Below, one piece after another: positions 9,118 to 19,429 of a stretch of DNA of 64,000 nt. How positions within the stretch are numbered: the first letter of the stretch is position 1; each line of letters begins with the position of its first letter. The position numbers and the translations under genes are program-made. The stretch is from assembly GCF_964355755.1 (NCBI RefSeq), contig NC_092678.1, positions 2,939,922-3,003,921 of the forward strand. The letters are read 5' to 3'. The notes below the pieces were generated by a model. It saw only the letters and a list, made by a program, of their open reading frames with translations, did not search any database and was not told the DNA's origin. Source of the stretch: Antedon mediterranea (lineage: Eukaryota > Echinodermata > Crinoidea > Comatulida > Antedonidae).

Positions 9118-10185
9118 ATGGTGGGAGATAAACTTGTTGATATTTTGTGGATTATTTCACTTATAATAAACATATTGCAAACAAATCAAGAGGAATCTAG
9201 ACGACTTGTGACAGGAAAGAAATTTATTGATGCCACTGAAGGTGATATACTTGACTTCAAATGTACTGATCAAACTTTTATGCAGGAACATTACATCATC
9301 TGGTATAGAAAAATGGATGGATATGCTGAAGATGAAACAGAGATTTACAGAAATGGAACACTACTGACCTCTGACCTTGGAGAAGAAGCATTGGCATTTT
9401 CACTTAACAACGCCAATGGAATTGAATTTACAATAACCATTGTACGAGGGCTTGAACATTTTATACACTTAAATATTTATAGATGTGAAGTAATAGCAAC
9501 TAATACTGGTAATGAATTAATAGATATAACTGGTTATGTCATTTTGTTAGTAGAATATCCACCCCCAGCACCATATCCTCTTTGTACTTCTATTGGTTAT
9601 CAGAGTGATTTAATTGGACAAAATGTTACCTTGACCTGTATAACACAGTCAGGTAATCCAACAATAACTATTCAATGGTGGAGAAATGAAGTCATGGTTT
9701 GGAATGGAAATGTAACATATGATAGTCACTTGAGATTTAAAGAGTACTCATTGGACTATGCCTTCGATCTTCAACAAGAAGATTTGAATGCAACATACCA
9801 ATGTAGGGTCACATGGAAGGAGGATGTTACAACATGCAATGTACAGGAAACATCTCGGACAACAATATTACCAACAACAGAACCAGCGGAATTGGCAACA
9901 AAAACCATAAATCAGACAAATATTGCATCAACATCGTCTTTAACCATTGGATTGTCAATTGGTGCAGTTATTGTTCTTCTTCTAATACTACTAATAATCT
10001 TATTACTGTACAAGAGAAATCAGACGCCAAATAATGCTGTTCAAAAGACGGAAGATGTCACTGAAGTAACAGACATCTACAACAAACCAATTGAAATGAA
10101 CAAAGACCATGTCTATAATGAAGTTGCTGAAGAAAAAGAGCATGTCTATATAAATTATGTCAAGAGAGAAATGAACAAGGTATGA
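9118..10185 (+). CDS. Two-Ig-domain transmembrane receptor, class A tail (355 aa), gene 3
   Basis: The start is the ATG of MVGDKLVDILWIISLI; the frame is open 30 bases upstream but only from a TTG. The protein has a signal peptide, Ig1 (LDFKCTDQ, IIWYRK, YRCEVIATN), the PPPAPYPLC linker, Ig2 (LTCITQ, IQWWRNEV, TYQCRVTW, TTCNV), almost no stalk, a transmembrane helix near residues 285-310 and a short tail with IYNKPIEMN, DHVYNEV and EHVYINYV. The second tyrosine motif is disrupted by an inserted residue, so only a partial ITAM-like pair remains. The ectodomain is closest to gene 4 (shared EEALAFSLNN and VWNGNVTYDS), whose tail is of the other class. Confidence 0.85.
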   Translation: MVGDKLVDILWIISLIINILQTNQEESRRLVTGKKFIDATEGDILDFKCTDQTFMQEHYIIWYRKMDGYAEDETEIYRNGTLLTSDLGEEALAFSLNNANGIEFTITIVRGLEHFIHLNIYRCEVIATNTGNELIDITGYVILLVEYPPPAPYPLCTSIGYQSDLIGQNVTLTCITQSGNPTITIQWWRNEVMVWNGNVTYDSHLRFKEYSLDYAFDLQQEDLNATYQCRVTWKEDVTTCNVQETSRTTILPTTEPAELATKTINQTNIASTSSLTIGLSIGAVIVLLLILLIILLLYKRNQTPNNAVQKTEDVTEVTDIYNKPIEMNKDHVYNEVAEEKEHVYINYVKREMNKV

Positions 10186-10324
10186 TAAGTTATAAAGTAT
10201 GAGATTACATTGCCATCATAATCACCTCACAGATGATGACAACTGATAATAACGAATCTTAAATATAGTAAACACTGGAATATTATTTTACACAGTTACC
10301 TGTTAACATCTGGGTATACTGCCT

Positions 10325-10545
10325 CTAGTGTTTCAAAAGAGAAACCATGAAAATCAGACACCAAACAATAGTGATCAAACAATGGCAGGTGTCACTGAAG
10401 TAACAGACATCTACAACAAACCAATTGAAATGAACACAGAACATGTGTATAATAAAGTTGAAGAACATAATAATACTAAGGAAGAAAAAAACATGTTTGT
10501 TGCAATGAGCCAGAAGATGCAGTTTACCAAATCAAAAGATTAAAA
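10325..10545 (+). pseudogene. Duplicated class A receptor tail relic
   Basis: Just after gene 3, this stretch again encodes the juxtamembrane and tail text (KRNHENQTPNN, VTDIYNKPIEMN, TEHVYNKVEE) without Ig domains or a transmembrane helix. After KEEKN the homologous frame shifts: EPEDAVY, the gene 1-like end, continues in another frame. It is a leftover of a partial duplication. An alternative is a spliced tail exon for gene 3, but no acceptor or frame continuity supports that. Confidence 0.7.
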
Positions 10546-11184
10546 AAACAAAAAATGCCAATGTCATTTCATGTTAGTCACCTGAATAGAACTCTGAAAA
10601 GATGATTGTATATCAATTTGATCTCTTGTGAGCAAGATTACAAGAACTGGTGCTCTAACTGTAGCTCATTGAGGGTTTACAGAGTTTAATTGTCTATGGC
10701 ATCAAATTCCATAGAAGCTCTGTGGGTCTAATCAAGATGAAGTGTCCTAGTTATAATTTTGGTTGGGGAATTTTTATCATATTATTCTCACTTTATACTT
10801 ATAGCATTTAATCATTATCTTACTAAATATCTGAACATTTTAGTGGTATATATAATGGCTCTGAAAAAAACCAAACATACTACTAAAGTATATCTAGAGG
10901 TATACTGTAAGCCCACCACAATATAATAATATATATATAATACAATAACAATAACAATAACAATAATAGGCTATGAAACGACTATTGATAAATAAATTTA
11001 CAGTAACACTGTACACGTATAATTGGAGTGTCATTTGTTTTCATAGACTTGCATGTCCACTACTATATAAAGCATATATATGTATGTAATACACCAAATG
11101 AGCAAACATGTAAATGATGTCATAACTGAGCGATTAACCAGGTGGAGCGTAAAAGTATTTCTAAGACACATTGTATTTACAAAG
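10546..11184. other. Intergenic spacer between genes 3 and 4
   Basis: The first 200 bp resemble the 3' flank of gene 1 (shared CTAATCAAGATGAAGTG), so it is a probable 3' UTR. An AT-rich microsatellite with ACAATA triplets lies near 10919-10965. No coding signal is seen. Confidence 0.45.
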
Positions 11185-11505
11185 GTAAACAAAGGTATAT
11201 AAAAGGTTCACTAAAGTATATGATACTTATGATATGTATACTCTTTTCTAGACGAAATATAAAAAAGTTCTTTGCAGGTAAAAATATTCCTACTGTACTT
11301 TAACATAAATCATAATAACCAATCAATAGCATTTAATTACCCATAGGAATTAAACAAAATTGTTTAATTTATTTACAAAATATTCTTGGCCAGAAATATT
11401 TATTTTAAAAGCAATATTATAGATTAATGGAATATTCCATTTAAGGAAGTTAATTTGTAATATTCAGTTTGACAATTGAGTATTAGATTATTATGAATTG
11501 CAGTC
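11185..11505 (+). promoter_or_regulatory. Promoter and possible 5' UTR intron of receptor gene 4
   Basis: This is the clearest copy of the family promoter: GTAAACAAAGG at 11185-11195 followed directly by TATATAAAAGG at 11196-11206 and the AAAGTATATGATACTTATGA block. TTTGCAG|GTAAAA places a donor at 11278, and GAATTGCAG|TCATGG an acceptor ending at 11503. GGAATATTCC and AAGGAAGTTAA lie at about 11430-11452. Confidence 0.55.
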
Positions 11506-12831
11506 ATGGTGGGAGGTAAACTTGCTGATATTTTGTGGATTATTTCACTTATAATGAATGTATTGCAAACAAATCAAGAAGAATCTAGACAACTTGTGAC
11601 AGGAGAATTACAAAATGTTTTTGAAGCTACTGAAGGTGATATATTTGACTTAAAATGTACTAATCAATCTTTGACAGAGGAACATTACATCATCTGGTAT
11701 AGAAAAATTGATGGATTTTCTGAAAATGAAAAAGAGATTTACAGAAATGGAACACTACTGACCTCTGACCTCGGAGAAGAAGCATTGGCATTTTCACTTA
11801 ACAACGACAATGAAATTGAATTTACAATATCAATTGCAAGAGGGCTTGGACATTTTATGCACTTAAATGTTTATAGATGTGAAGTAATAGCAACTAGTAC
11901 TGGTAATGAATTAATAAATAAAGGTGGTTTTGTCATTTTGTTAGTAGAATATCCACCACCAGCACCATATCCTCTTTGTAGTTCAACTGGTTATCAGAGA
12001 GATTTAATTGGACAAAATGTTATCTTGACCTGTACAACACAGCTAGGTAATCCGACCATACTCATTGAATGGTGGAGAAATGAAGTCATGGTTTGGAATG
12101 GAAATGTAACATATGATAGTAACTTGAGATTTAAAGAGTACTCATTTGACTATGCTTTCAATCTTCAACAAGAAGATTTAGATGCAACATACCAATGTAG
12201 GGTCAAATGGAGGGAAGACGTTACAACATGTACAGTACAGGAAACATCTCTGACAACTATACTACCAACAACAGATGGAAACACAACCTCTACCAATGGA
12301 CCTAAAGAATCTCAAGTCAGCATAATAATATATCTATTTGCTATTCCAACCGTTATTTGCATTTGTCTTCTAGTTGCAATTTGTGTTGTCTTGAAAAAAC
12401 AAGCTGGAAAAGGTGGTGATATAGTACAGATGAAGTATTGGAAAAACCACAAAAACCTACAACAGAATTCAGGTAAGAGTCATGGATTATACAGAGAGTC
12501 TAATTCCATGTATGATGGATCAGCTACAAAGAATCAACCACAATTTATGATACAGCCAGATCTGAAGACATCATCTAACACACGCAATAGAAGCGGCACC
12601 TATGCTCAAGTAGTTCCAAAATCAATAAGAAATTCCAAATTACAGCAAGATAAGGAATATCCTACAGAAGATGACAATGGTATGGTTGATAATAACATAT
12701 ATGAAGGTGGGTTTGAAGTTACTAAATCACAGAATGGAAGCTTGAGAATTTCCAATATGCAGCAAGATAAGGAGTCAGAATGCCCATCGGATGATGATGA
12801 CCATGTAATGGAGGAGGAGTGTAATCTATGA
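11506..12831 (+). CDS. Two-Ig-domain transmembrane receptor, class B tail (441 aa), gene 4
   Basis: This is the first class B member. It has the family signal peptide, Ig1 (FDLKCTNQ, IIWYRK, YRCEVIATS), the PPPAPYPLC linker and Ig2 (LTCTTQ, IEWWRNEV, TYQCRVKW, TTCTV), with a very short stalk. The transmembrane segment is of a different type, SIIIYLFAIPTVICICLLVA, followed by LKKQAGKG. The tail has GLYRES, NSMYDG, TYAQVVPKS and NNIYEGGF. TYAQV resembles the inhibitory YxxV motif of mammalian paired receptors, but position -2 is Gly rather than Ser/Ile/Val/Leu, so it is only ITIM-like. The ectodomain is nearly that of gene 3. Confidence 0.85.
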   Translation: MVGGKLADILWIISLIMNVLQTNQEESRQLVTGELQNVFEATEGDIFDLKCTNQSLTEEHYIIWYRKIDGFSENEKEIYRNGTLLTSDLGEEALAFSLNNDNEIEFTISIARGLGHFMHLNVYRCEVIATSTGNELINKGGFVILLVEYPPPAPYPLCSSTGYQRDLIGQNVILTCTTQLGNPTILIEWWRNEVMVWNGNVTYDSNLRFKEYSFDYAFNLQQEDLDATYQCRVKWREDVTTCTVQETSLTTILPTTDGNTTSTNGPKESQVSIIIYLFAIPTVICICLLVAICVVLKKQAGKGGDIVQMKYWKNHKNLQQNSGKSHGLYRESNSMYDGSATKNQPQFMIQPDLKTSSNTRNRSGTYAQVVPKSIRNSKLQQDKEYPTEDDNGMVDNNIYEGGFEVTKSQNGSLRISNMQQDKESECPSDDDDHVMEEECNL

Positions 12832-13791
12832 ACTACAGAAATAACACTAATAATATATTTATATATTCAAATTCTATTTATGTAACAATTTGATCTGAAA
12901 ATTGTTTATGTCAACTTAAAACAAGTAAATATAGATATAGAAATATTGAGTAACGATTTTACACACCTACTGTACAGTTGATTTGATTTTCTTTTTGTCT
13001 AATTAAATAACTAGTAGTACTGATACTCATATATTAGACAAATTTTTATATAAGTAAAAACATCAACTAGTGATGTTACAAACTGTCTCTAATATTTACT
13101 AAAGTAAGCTACATACATATGTATGTATTACATTATTGCCAAGATAAAGGCATCATCGAGAATTTTCTTGTACTTTATAGAGGGTGAAAACAGTTGCTTT
13201 CCAGTTGCATTTAATCAAGATGAAGTGTCATAATTTCATTCTTATTCTAAGATTTTCTTAATTCCTAGTATCTTACTATTCATACACATGAAAACTTATG
13301 AATGAGACTAACAGTCTATGCTGATGCAAATGTAAGCCCATCCTGGGGTACAGCTCACACCAAAACTATAATAATATTGATGTAAGATAATTCATATGAC
13401 TGACTTACTACATTCTATATTCAAGAAGATGCTAATCCAATTCAGTGTAAAGTTGGAAAAAATATTCCACTTGACCTAATCTATGAAACAAATATTAACA
13501 AATAAATATACAGTAATACTGTACAAGTATAAATGTAAATAAAACATATTATTATAGTATTATCTTTTTGTATTCATAGGCCTAGATCTTCCTCACTTTA
13601 AGGTACAAAATCTAAATCTATCTAAATATGGCTTGTGACAGTCAGCTGTATGAAGCATACAATATTAAATACACAAAATGAGTAATATCAAAAAGAGTGA
13701 ATTAATCAGGTGGTGGTTATAAATATACTATTCTATACACTGTTTAAATAAAGGGTGCCACACTATTTTTAAGATCGATTGTGTTATAAAT
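12832..13791. other. Intergenic spacer after gene 4
   Basis: The sequence is AT-rich and non-coding. A fragment near 13150-13230 (AGAGGGTG, CTTTCCAGTTG, AATCAAGATGAAGTG) matches the shared 3' flank of the family, so it is probably 3' UTR or a duplicated remnant. No open frame of note is present. Confidence 0.4.
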
Positions 13792-13900
13792 GTAAACAAA
13801 GGAATATAAAAGGCTCACTGAGGTATACAATACTTTTATTTATGGAGATGTGATTGATGTTACTGAATCACAGAATGGAACAATTCCCTTAATTGATTAA
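13792..13900 (+). pseudogene. Promoter fused directly to a class B tail end
   Basis: A family promoter (GTAAACAAAGG, AATATAAAAGG, GAGGTATACAATACTTTTAT) runs within a few bases into TTTATGGAGATGTGATTGAT and a tail end encoding IYGDVIDVTESQNG with its TAA stop. Everything between promoter and last 20 codons of a gene 7-like copy is missing. This looks like an internal-deletion relic. A separate tiny gene is unlikely. Confidence 0.75.
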
Positions 13901-14092
13901 GTGTTCAAATTATAAGAATATTTCAGGGTATAAGCCCACCAATAAACATTCAACTCAGCCTAGGCTACAAATCATCTATTAATGAATAACTGTTCAGTAG
14001 TACAGTGTCCCTTGCTATTGTATGCAGCATATAGTGCATGCATAAAATATACTGACAATGAGCAATAATGAAATTTTGAGTAAATTAATCAG

Positions 14093-14473
14093 GTGGAGTG
14101 TCATACCATTTTTAAGACCCATTGTGTTACAAAGGTAAACAAAGGCAAATACAAGAATCACTGAAGTATACAATACTGTTGGTATGTGTACTCTTTTCTA
14201 GTGTACAAATATCAAGTTCTCTGAAGTTAAAAACAGATTCATAACTGCATAATATGAATAACTCGCAAAGCAATAAGTTTTATTTAATTATAATTACATG
14301 GGAATAAAAAAGAAGCAGTTGCAGAATTTATTTCAGAAATATTCTTGACAGAAATAATTATTATTTAAAAGCAATATTTCTATTCTACAGTAATGGAATA
14401 ATCCATTTAAGGAAGTTAAACTTCAAATACTAAGTTTGAATTATTGAGCATTATATTATTACAATTTGCAGTC
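14093..14473 (+). promoter_or_regulatory. Promoter region of receptor gene 5
   Basis: The conserved upstream block (GGTGGAGTGTCATACCATTT, TTGTGTTACAAAGGTAAACA) is present, with the FOX-like motif at about 14135. The TATA-like box is degraded to CAAATACAAG. The start-site block GAAGTATACAATACTG follows. The GGAATATTCC element is altered to GGAATAATCC at about 14395, before AAGGAAGTTAAA. Confidence 0.45.
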
Positions 14474-15979
14474 ATGGTGGGAAATAAACTTGCTGATATT
14501 TTGTGGATTATTTCACTCATAACAAATATATTGCAAACAAACCAAGAGGAATATAGAATATTGATAGGAGATTCACATGAACGTGTACCTGTCACTGAAG
14601 GTGATATAATCCACCTCCAATGTACTGATCAAACTTTGACAGGGGATCACTACATCATCTGGAACAGAGCCATTCTGTTCAATTCAGATAAAACAGAGAT
14701 TTACAGAAATGGAATGCTATCGACCTCTGACCTAGGACAAGAAGCATTGGCATACTCACTTAACAACTCCACTGAAGTTGAATTTACAATAACCATTGCA
14801 CAAGGGCTTGAACAATATCTTAACTTAAATGTGTATAGATGTGAAGTAATACCAACTAGTACTGGTGATGAATTAAAAGATATAACTGGTTCTGTCCTTC
14901 TGGAAGTAAGATATCCACCACCAGCACCATATCCCCTTTGTACTTCTATTGGTTATCAGAGTGATTTAATTGGACAAAACATTACCTTGACCTGCAGAAC
15001 ACAGCCAGGTTATCCATCAATAACAATTCAATGGTGGAGAAATGAAGTCATGGTTTTGAATGAAAATGTAACATATGATAGTAACTTGAGATTTACAGAA
15101 TACTTATTGAACTACACATTTACTCTTCAACAACTAGATTTAGAGGCAACATACCAATGTAGGGTCAATTGGATGGAGGATGGTAAAAAATGTACAGTAG
15201 CGGAAACATCTCAGACAACAATACCAACAACAGAAATATTCACCACATCAATACAAGAGACATTGACCACATCAATACCAGAGACATTGATCACATCAAC
15301 ATCAATTAAGTTGGCTACTGCAGGTAAAATTACTCTGAAGCTGCAATCCTCTGTGACAGATGGAACCACAGCAAACACAACTTCTACCACTGACACTGAA
15401 GAAGAATCTTCTAATGACGGCAGCATAATAATATATCTATTTGCTATTCCAGCTGTTATTTGTGTTTGTCTTCTAGTGTTTCTAATTTGTGGTGTCTTGA
15501 AGAAACAAGCTGGAAAAGGAAACTCTACAACAAATGGTGATAAAATGCAGATGAAGCATTCCACTAAAAGTAAGGGATTATACAGAGAGTCTAACCCCAT
15601 GTATCATTTATCAGCTTCAAAGAATCAACCAGAATTTATGATACAGCCAGATCTGAAGACATCATCTGACACACGCAATAGAAGTGACGCCTATTCCCAG
15701 GTAGTTCCAAAATCAATGAGAAATTCCAAATTACAGCAAGTTAAGGAGTCTGAATATCCTACAGAAGATGACAACGGTATGGTTGATAACAACATATATG
15801 AAGGTGGGTTTGAAGTTACAGAATCACAGAATGGAATCTCGAGAAATGCTAATATGCAGCAAGATAAGGAGTCTGAATGTCCATCAGAAGATGACCATGT
15901 AATGGTTGAAAACAACAGTTATGGAGGTGTGAATGACATCACAGAATCACAGAATGGAGAAATACCCGCAATTGATTAA
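14474..15979 (+). CDS. Two-Ig-domain transmembrane receptor, class B tail (501 aa), gene 5
   Basis: The family ATG (MVGNKLADILWIISLI) is used; the frame runs 30 bases further upstream from a TTG only. The protein has a signal peptide, Ig1 (IHLQCTDQ, IIWNRA, YRCEVIPTS), the PPPAPYPLC linker, Ig2 (LTCRTQ, IQWWRNEV, TYQCRVNW, KKCTV), a Thr-rich stalk of about 65 residues and a SIIIYLFAIPAVICVCLLVF helix. The tail has GLYRES, NPMYHL, AYSQVVPKS, NNIYEGGF and NNSYGGV. AYSQV replaces AYAQV. The 3' half and flank are almost the same as the truncated copy at 16608, showing recent tandem duplication. Function is inferred only from architecture. Confidence 0.85.
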   Translation: MVGNKLADILWIISLITNILQTNQEEYRILIGDSHERVPVTEGDIIHLQCTDQTLTGDHYIIWNRAILFNSDKTEIYRNGMLSTSDLGQEALAYSLNNSTEVEFTITIAQGLEQYLNLNVYRCEVIPTSTGDELKDITGSVLLEVRYPPPAPYPLCTSIGYQSDLIGQNITLTCRTQPGYPSITIQWWRNEVMVLNENVTYDSNLRFTEYLLNYTFTLQQLDLEATYQCRVNWMEDGKKCTVAETSQTTIPTTEIFTTSIQETLTTSIPETLITSTSIKLATAGKITLKLQSSVTDGTTANTTSTTDTEEESSNDGSIIIYLFAIPAVICVCLLVFLICGVLKKQAGKGNSTTNGDKMQMKHSTKSKGLYRESNPMYHLSASKNQPEFMIQPDLKTSSDTRNRSDAYSQVVPKSMRNSKLQQVKESEYPTEDDNGMVDNNIYEGGFEVTESQNGISRNANMQQDKESECPSEDDHVMVENNSYGGVNDITESQNGEIPAID

Positions 15980-16201
15980 GTGCTCTTATAGAATCATTCC
16001 GCATTGGTACTGTGATTTAGAAGAAGATAGTGTATCAATTCTATCTCTTTTGCACATGCACAATATTAAAGAACTAACATTGTATATAATTGCTTTCCAA
16101 TTGGACTTAAACATCATGAATGCCCTGTAGTGTAACCAAAACAAAGCATCTTAGGTTTTATTTTGGTGGGTGAGTCATGGTTTTGAGTAGGTGGCACTTA
16201 A

Positions 16202-16607
16202 AGACCCCTTCCCTGCAATTTTGGACGTTTTTTGGAAAATAATACATATATATCACTTTAAAAACATTAAACCATGTCATTCCTCGTCTTAAATGTACGT
16301 TTTATGGTAAATTATGATAAAAAGTGAGAAACCATGCACTACCTAAGTAGCTCGCGGCGATCGACCTCTCGTGGACGGTCTTAGGCCTAGCCTAGCTAGG
16401 CTTAGTTTTGTAGGCCTAGCTGGTAAACATCGATAACGTACGAACATCGTACGCTAGCTATATACCTAGCCTGACGTTGTATAGTTGCTGCATTAATTGT
16501 CTTTCTATTTTTGCCAGACTCCGTTGATACAAATTGGGGAAAACCCGGTATTTTCGCTGAAAAGTTAGGAGTCTTCCATTTGTTTTGGCTTCACGATCGA
16601 TCGAAAA
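16202..16607. mobile_element. Foreign segment replacing the 5' half of the next receptor
   Basis: The 3' flank of gene 5 matches that of the next copy up to the TTAA at 16198-16201. It then switches to unrelated sequence starting AGACCCCTTCCCTGCAATTT, with AGGCCTAG-rich text near 16383-16425. At about 16610 it switches into the middle of Ig1 of the next receptor. It looks like a remnant of a mobile or rearranged segment joined to the array. No second terminal repeat is visible, so the class is unknown. Confidence 0.5.
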
Positions 16608-17933
16608 GTGGGCGAATTACTGGCATACTCACTTAACAATTCCACTCAAGTTGAATATACAATATCAATCACAAAAGGGCTTGGGCATATTCTTCACTTA
16701 AATAGGTATGAGTGTAAAGTAATAGCATCAAGCACTGGTGATGAATTAATAGATATAACTGGTCATGTAATTCTGCCTATAGAATTTCCGCCACCAGCAC
16801 CATATCCTCTATGTACTTCTACTGGTTACCAGAGTGATTTAATTGGAAAAAATGTTACCTTGACCTGTACAACACAGTCAGGTCATCCAACAATAACTAT
16901 TCAATGGTGGAGAAATGAAGTCATGGTTCGGAGTGGAAAAGTGGAATATAATAGTAACATGAGATTTACAGAATACTCATTGGACTACATCTTTAATCTT
17001 CAACAAGAAGAATTAGAGGCAACATACCAATGTAGGGTCATTTGGATGGAGGATGTTACAAAATGTACAGTACAAGAAACATCTCAGACAACAATATTAC
17101 CAACAACGGCAGAGATATTTACCACACCAACACGGAAGACATTGACCACATCAACACTGGAGATATTGACCACACCAACACGGAAGACATTGACCACATC
17201 AACACTAGAGATATTGACCACATCAACATCAGAAACATTGACCACACAAAAACTGGAGATATTGACCACATCAACTGCAGGTAAAACTACTCAAAAACTG
17301 CAAACCTCTATAACAGATGGAACAACAGCAAACACAACCTCTCCTAATGGCACTGAAGAATCTGCTTCTAATGACGGCAGCATAATAATATATTTATTTG
17401 CTATTCCAGCTGTTATTTGTGCTTGTCTTCTATTGTTTGCAATTTGTGTTGTTTTAAAGAAACGAGCTGCAAAAGGAAAGTCTACAACAGATGGTGAAGT
17501 ACAGATGAAGTATTCCAATAAAAGTAAGAGATTATACAGAGAGTCTAACCCCATGTATAATGGATCAGCTACAAAGAATCAACCAGAATTTATGATACAG
17601 ACAGATCTGAAGACATCACCTGACACACGCAATAGAAGTGACGCCTATGCTCAGGTAGTTCCAAAATCAATGAGAAATTCCAAATTACAGCAAGTTAAGG
17701 AGTCTGAATATCCTACAGAAGATGCCAATGGTATGTTTGATAACAACATATATGAAGGTGGGTTTGAAGTTACAGAATCACAGAATGGAATCTCGAGAAA
17801 TGCTAATATGCAGCAAGATAAGGAGTCTGAATGTCCATCAGAAGATGACCATGTAATGGTTGAAAACAACATTTATGGAGGCATGAATGACATGACAGAA
17901 TCACAGAATAGAGAAATACCCGCAATTGATTAA
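16608..17933 (+). pseudogene. 5'-truncated class B Ig receptor, copy 6
   Basis: The frame begins in the second half of Ig1 (LAYSLNNSTQVEY, YECKVIASS) and continues intact through PPPAPYPLC, Ig2, a Thr-rich stalk with 24-bp repeats (about 17110-17280), the SIIIYLFAIPAVICACLLLF helix and a class B tail with AYAQVVPKS, NNIYEGGF and NNIYGGM. No ATG, signal peptide or first Ig1 cysteine precedes it: the frame upstream meets a stop at about 16569, and 16608 is only a GTG. The family promoter is also gone. About 440 codons remain without damage, so the truncation is recent. It could still be expressed if spliced to a new 5' exon, but no frame-compatible acceptor was found. Confidence 0.75.
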
Positions 17934-18150
17934 GTGCTCTTATAGAATCATTTCCGCATTGGTACTGTGACTTAGAAGAAGATAGTGTATCAATTCTATC
18001 TCTTTTGCACATGCACAATATTAAAGAACTAACATTGTATATAATTGCTTTCCAATTGGACTTCATGAAAGTCCTGTAGTTTAACCAAAACAAAGCATCT
18101 TAGGTTTATTTTTGGTGGGTGAGTCATGGTTTTGAGTAGGTGGCACTTAA

Positions 18151-19275
18151 AATGGACCTGAAATGGAATTTCGATTTTCAAGAAATTCACACATGTTATT
18201 TAAATGTATCAAATTAACACAAACCCATACAAATAAAAACAAAATGTATAGTATTTTGAGTAAAAACGAAATTTTAAGATACCATGGTAAATTAGCGAAA
18301 ATTACTCACGCCATTGCAATATTCTATTTCAACGGCCGTCGGAAGCCTCTATATTCACGATGTCACATATACACACGATGATATCGAGAGCGTGTATGCC
18401 GCCAGATAGTCAGTGAATGATCGACGGCCTGGAAAGATACGCGAAGCGTTGACACTAATACTAATTTATTCAATATCTAATGTTGTTGAAATATAGGTCC
18501 CTAAAATGTACTTCGTTTGTTCTAAAACCCGAATTTAGAAGGCCTACCTCCCAAACCTTTACTAGGCCTAGGCCCCCAATCCAGTGCGCGGAGTCGATCC
18601 ACCACCCACATCATGCGGCGAGGCTCCGTTTCATGTGCATCCAAGGACCAAAGCGATATCAACAACTTGCTGCGCTCATTGTCAAGCCAAAGTAAAATGA
18701 ATAAAATTTGTTTTCGAACTGCCTGATTCGTGACAAATAAATTATCATCTCATATTACTAATTTAATTCTGCTAAACTAAAAACTAAAGAAACTAACACA
18801 TTTTAGCAGTATAAATTACGAACGATACAAAATACACGAACGGAAAATATGGATACGCATCATTGCGCACGGAGCTGTATCCCGGACAACGTTGCCAGGC
18901 CAACTTCGGTATTGTCAGAAAAAAACCGTTGATTTTAAGATTTTAAATCGTCATTTACTCGATGAATAACCGTTTATACGGTAATAATTTTATCTAAAAA
19001 AATTCTAAATACGTTTCTGCAAATGCACAAGCATTTTTTAGAAAATACTCCATAGATTTCAAGAGTTATAGCCAAAAAACTGCAAATTGTCCATTGGAGG
19101 GATAGGAATATATTCGCAAAGTGACGTCACCCGCGAATTTTTTTGATTTTCAAATGGGGCTTTCCCCAAAAGGGCCAATTTATATTTTGTAACAATATAC
19201 ATTCTAGCAACACCTAATAGCCCCCAAAACATCATTCTAAAATGAAAAAAATCGAAAATCCATTTCAGGTCCATT
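18151..19275. mobile_element. TTAA-flanked inverted-repeat DNA transposon, non-autonomous
   Basis: The left end AATGGACCTGAAATGGAATT (18151 on) is mirrored at the right end (up to 19275) as TCCATTTCAGGTCCATT, and the terminal inverted repeat extends about 30 bp with one mismatch. TTAA occurs immediately outside both ends (18147-18150 and 19276-19279). Precise TTAA duplication is typical of piggyBac-type elements. The 1.1 kb interior has no transposase frame, so it is a MITE-like derivative. Confidence 0.7.
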
Positions 19276-19429
19276 TTAAAGAAATAAAGAATTGAACAAT
19301 GCAAATATAAGCATATTAAACAGCAATTAATAAATAACTTTACAGTAGACTTGTCCCTTGCTTTTGCATAAATCATATACTGCATGTACGAGTAACAATG
19401 TAATTTCAATATTAATTGAAATAATTCAG

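Noticed and set aside
16608-16625. GTG at 16608 as a genuine start of copy 6
   Set aside because: Nuclear animal genes start at ATG; the frame lacks the signal peptide and first half of Ig1, so it is a truncation point.
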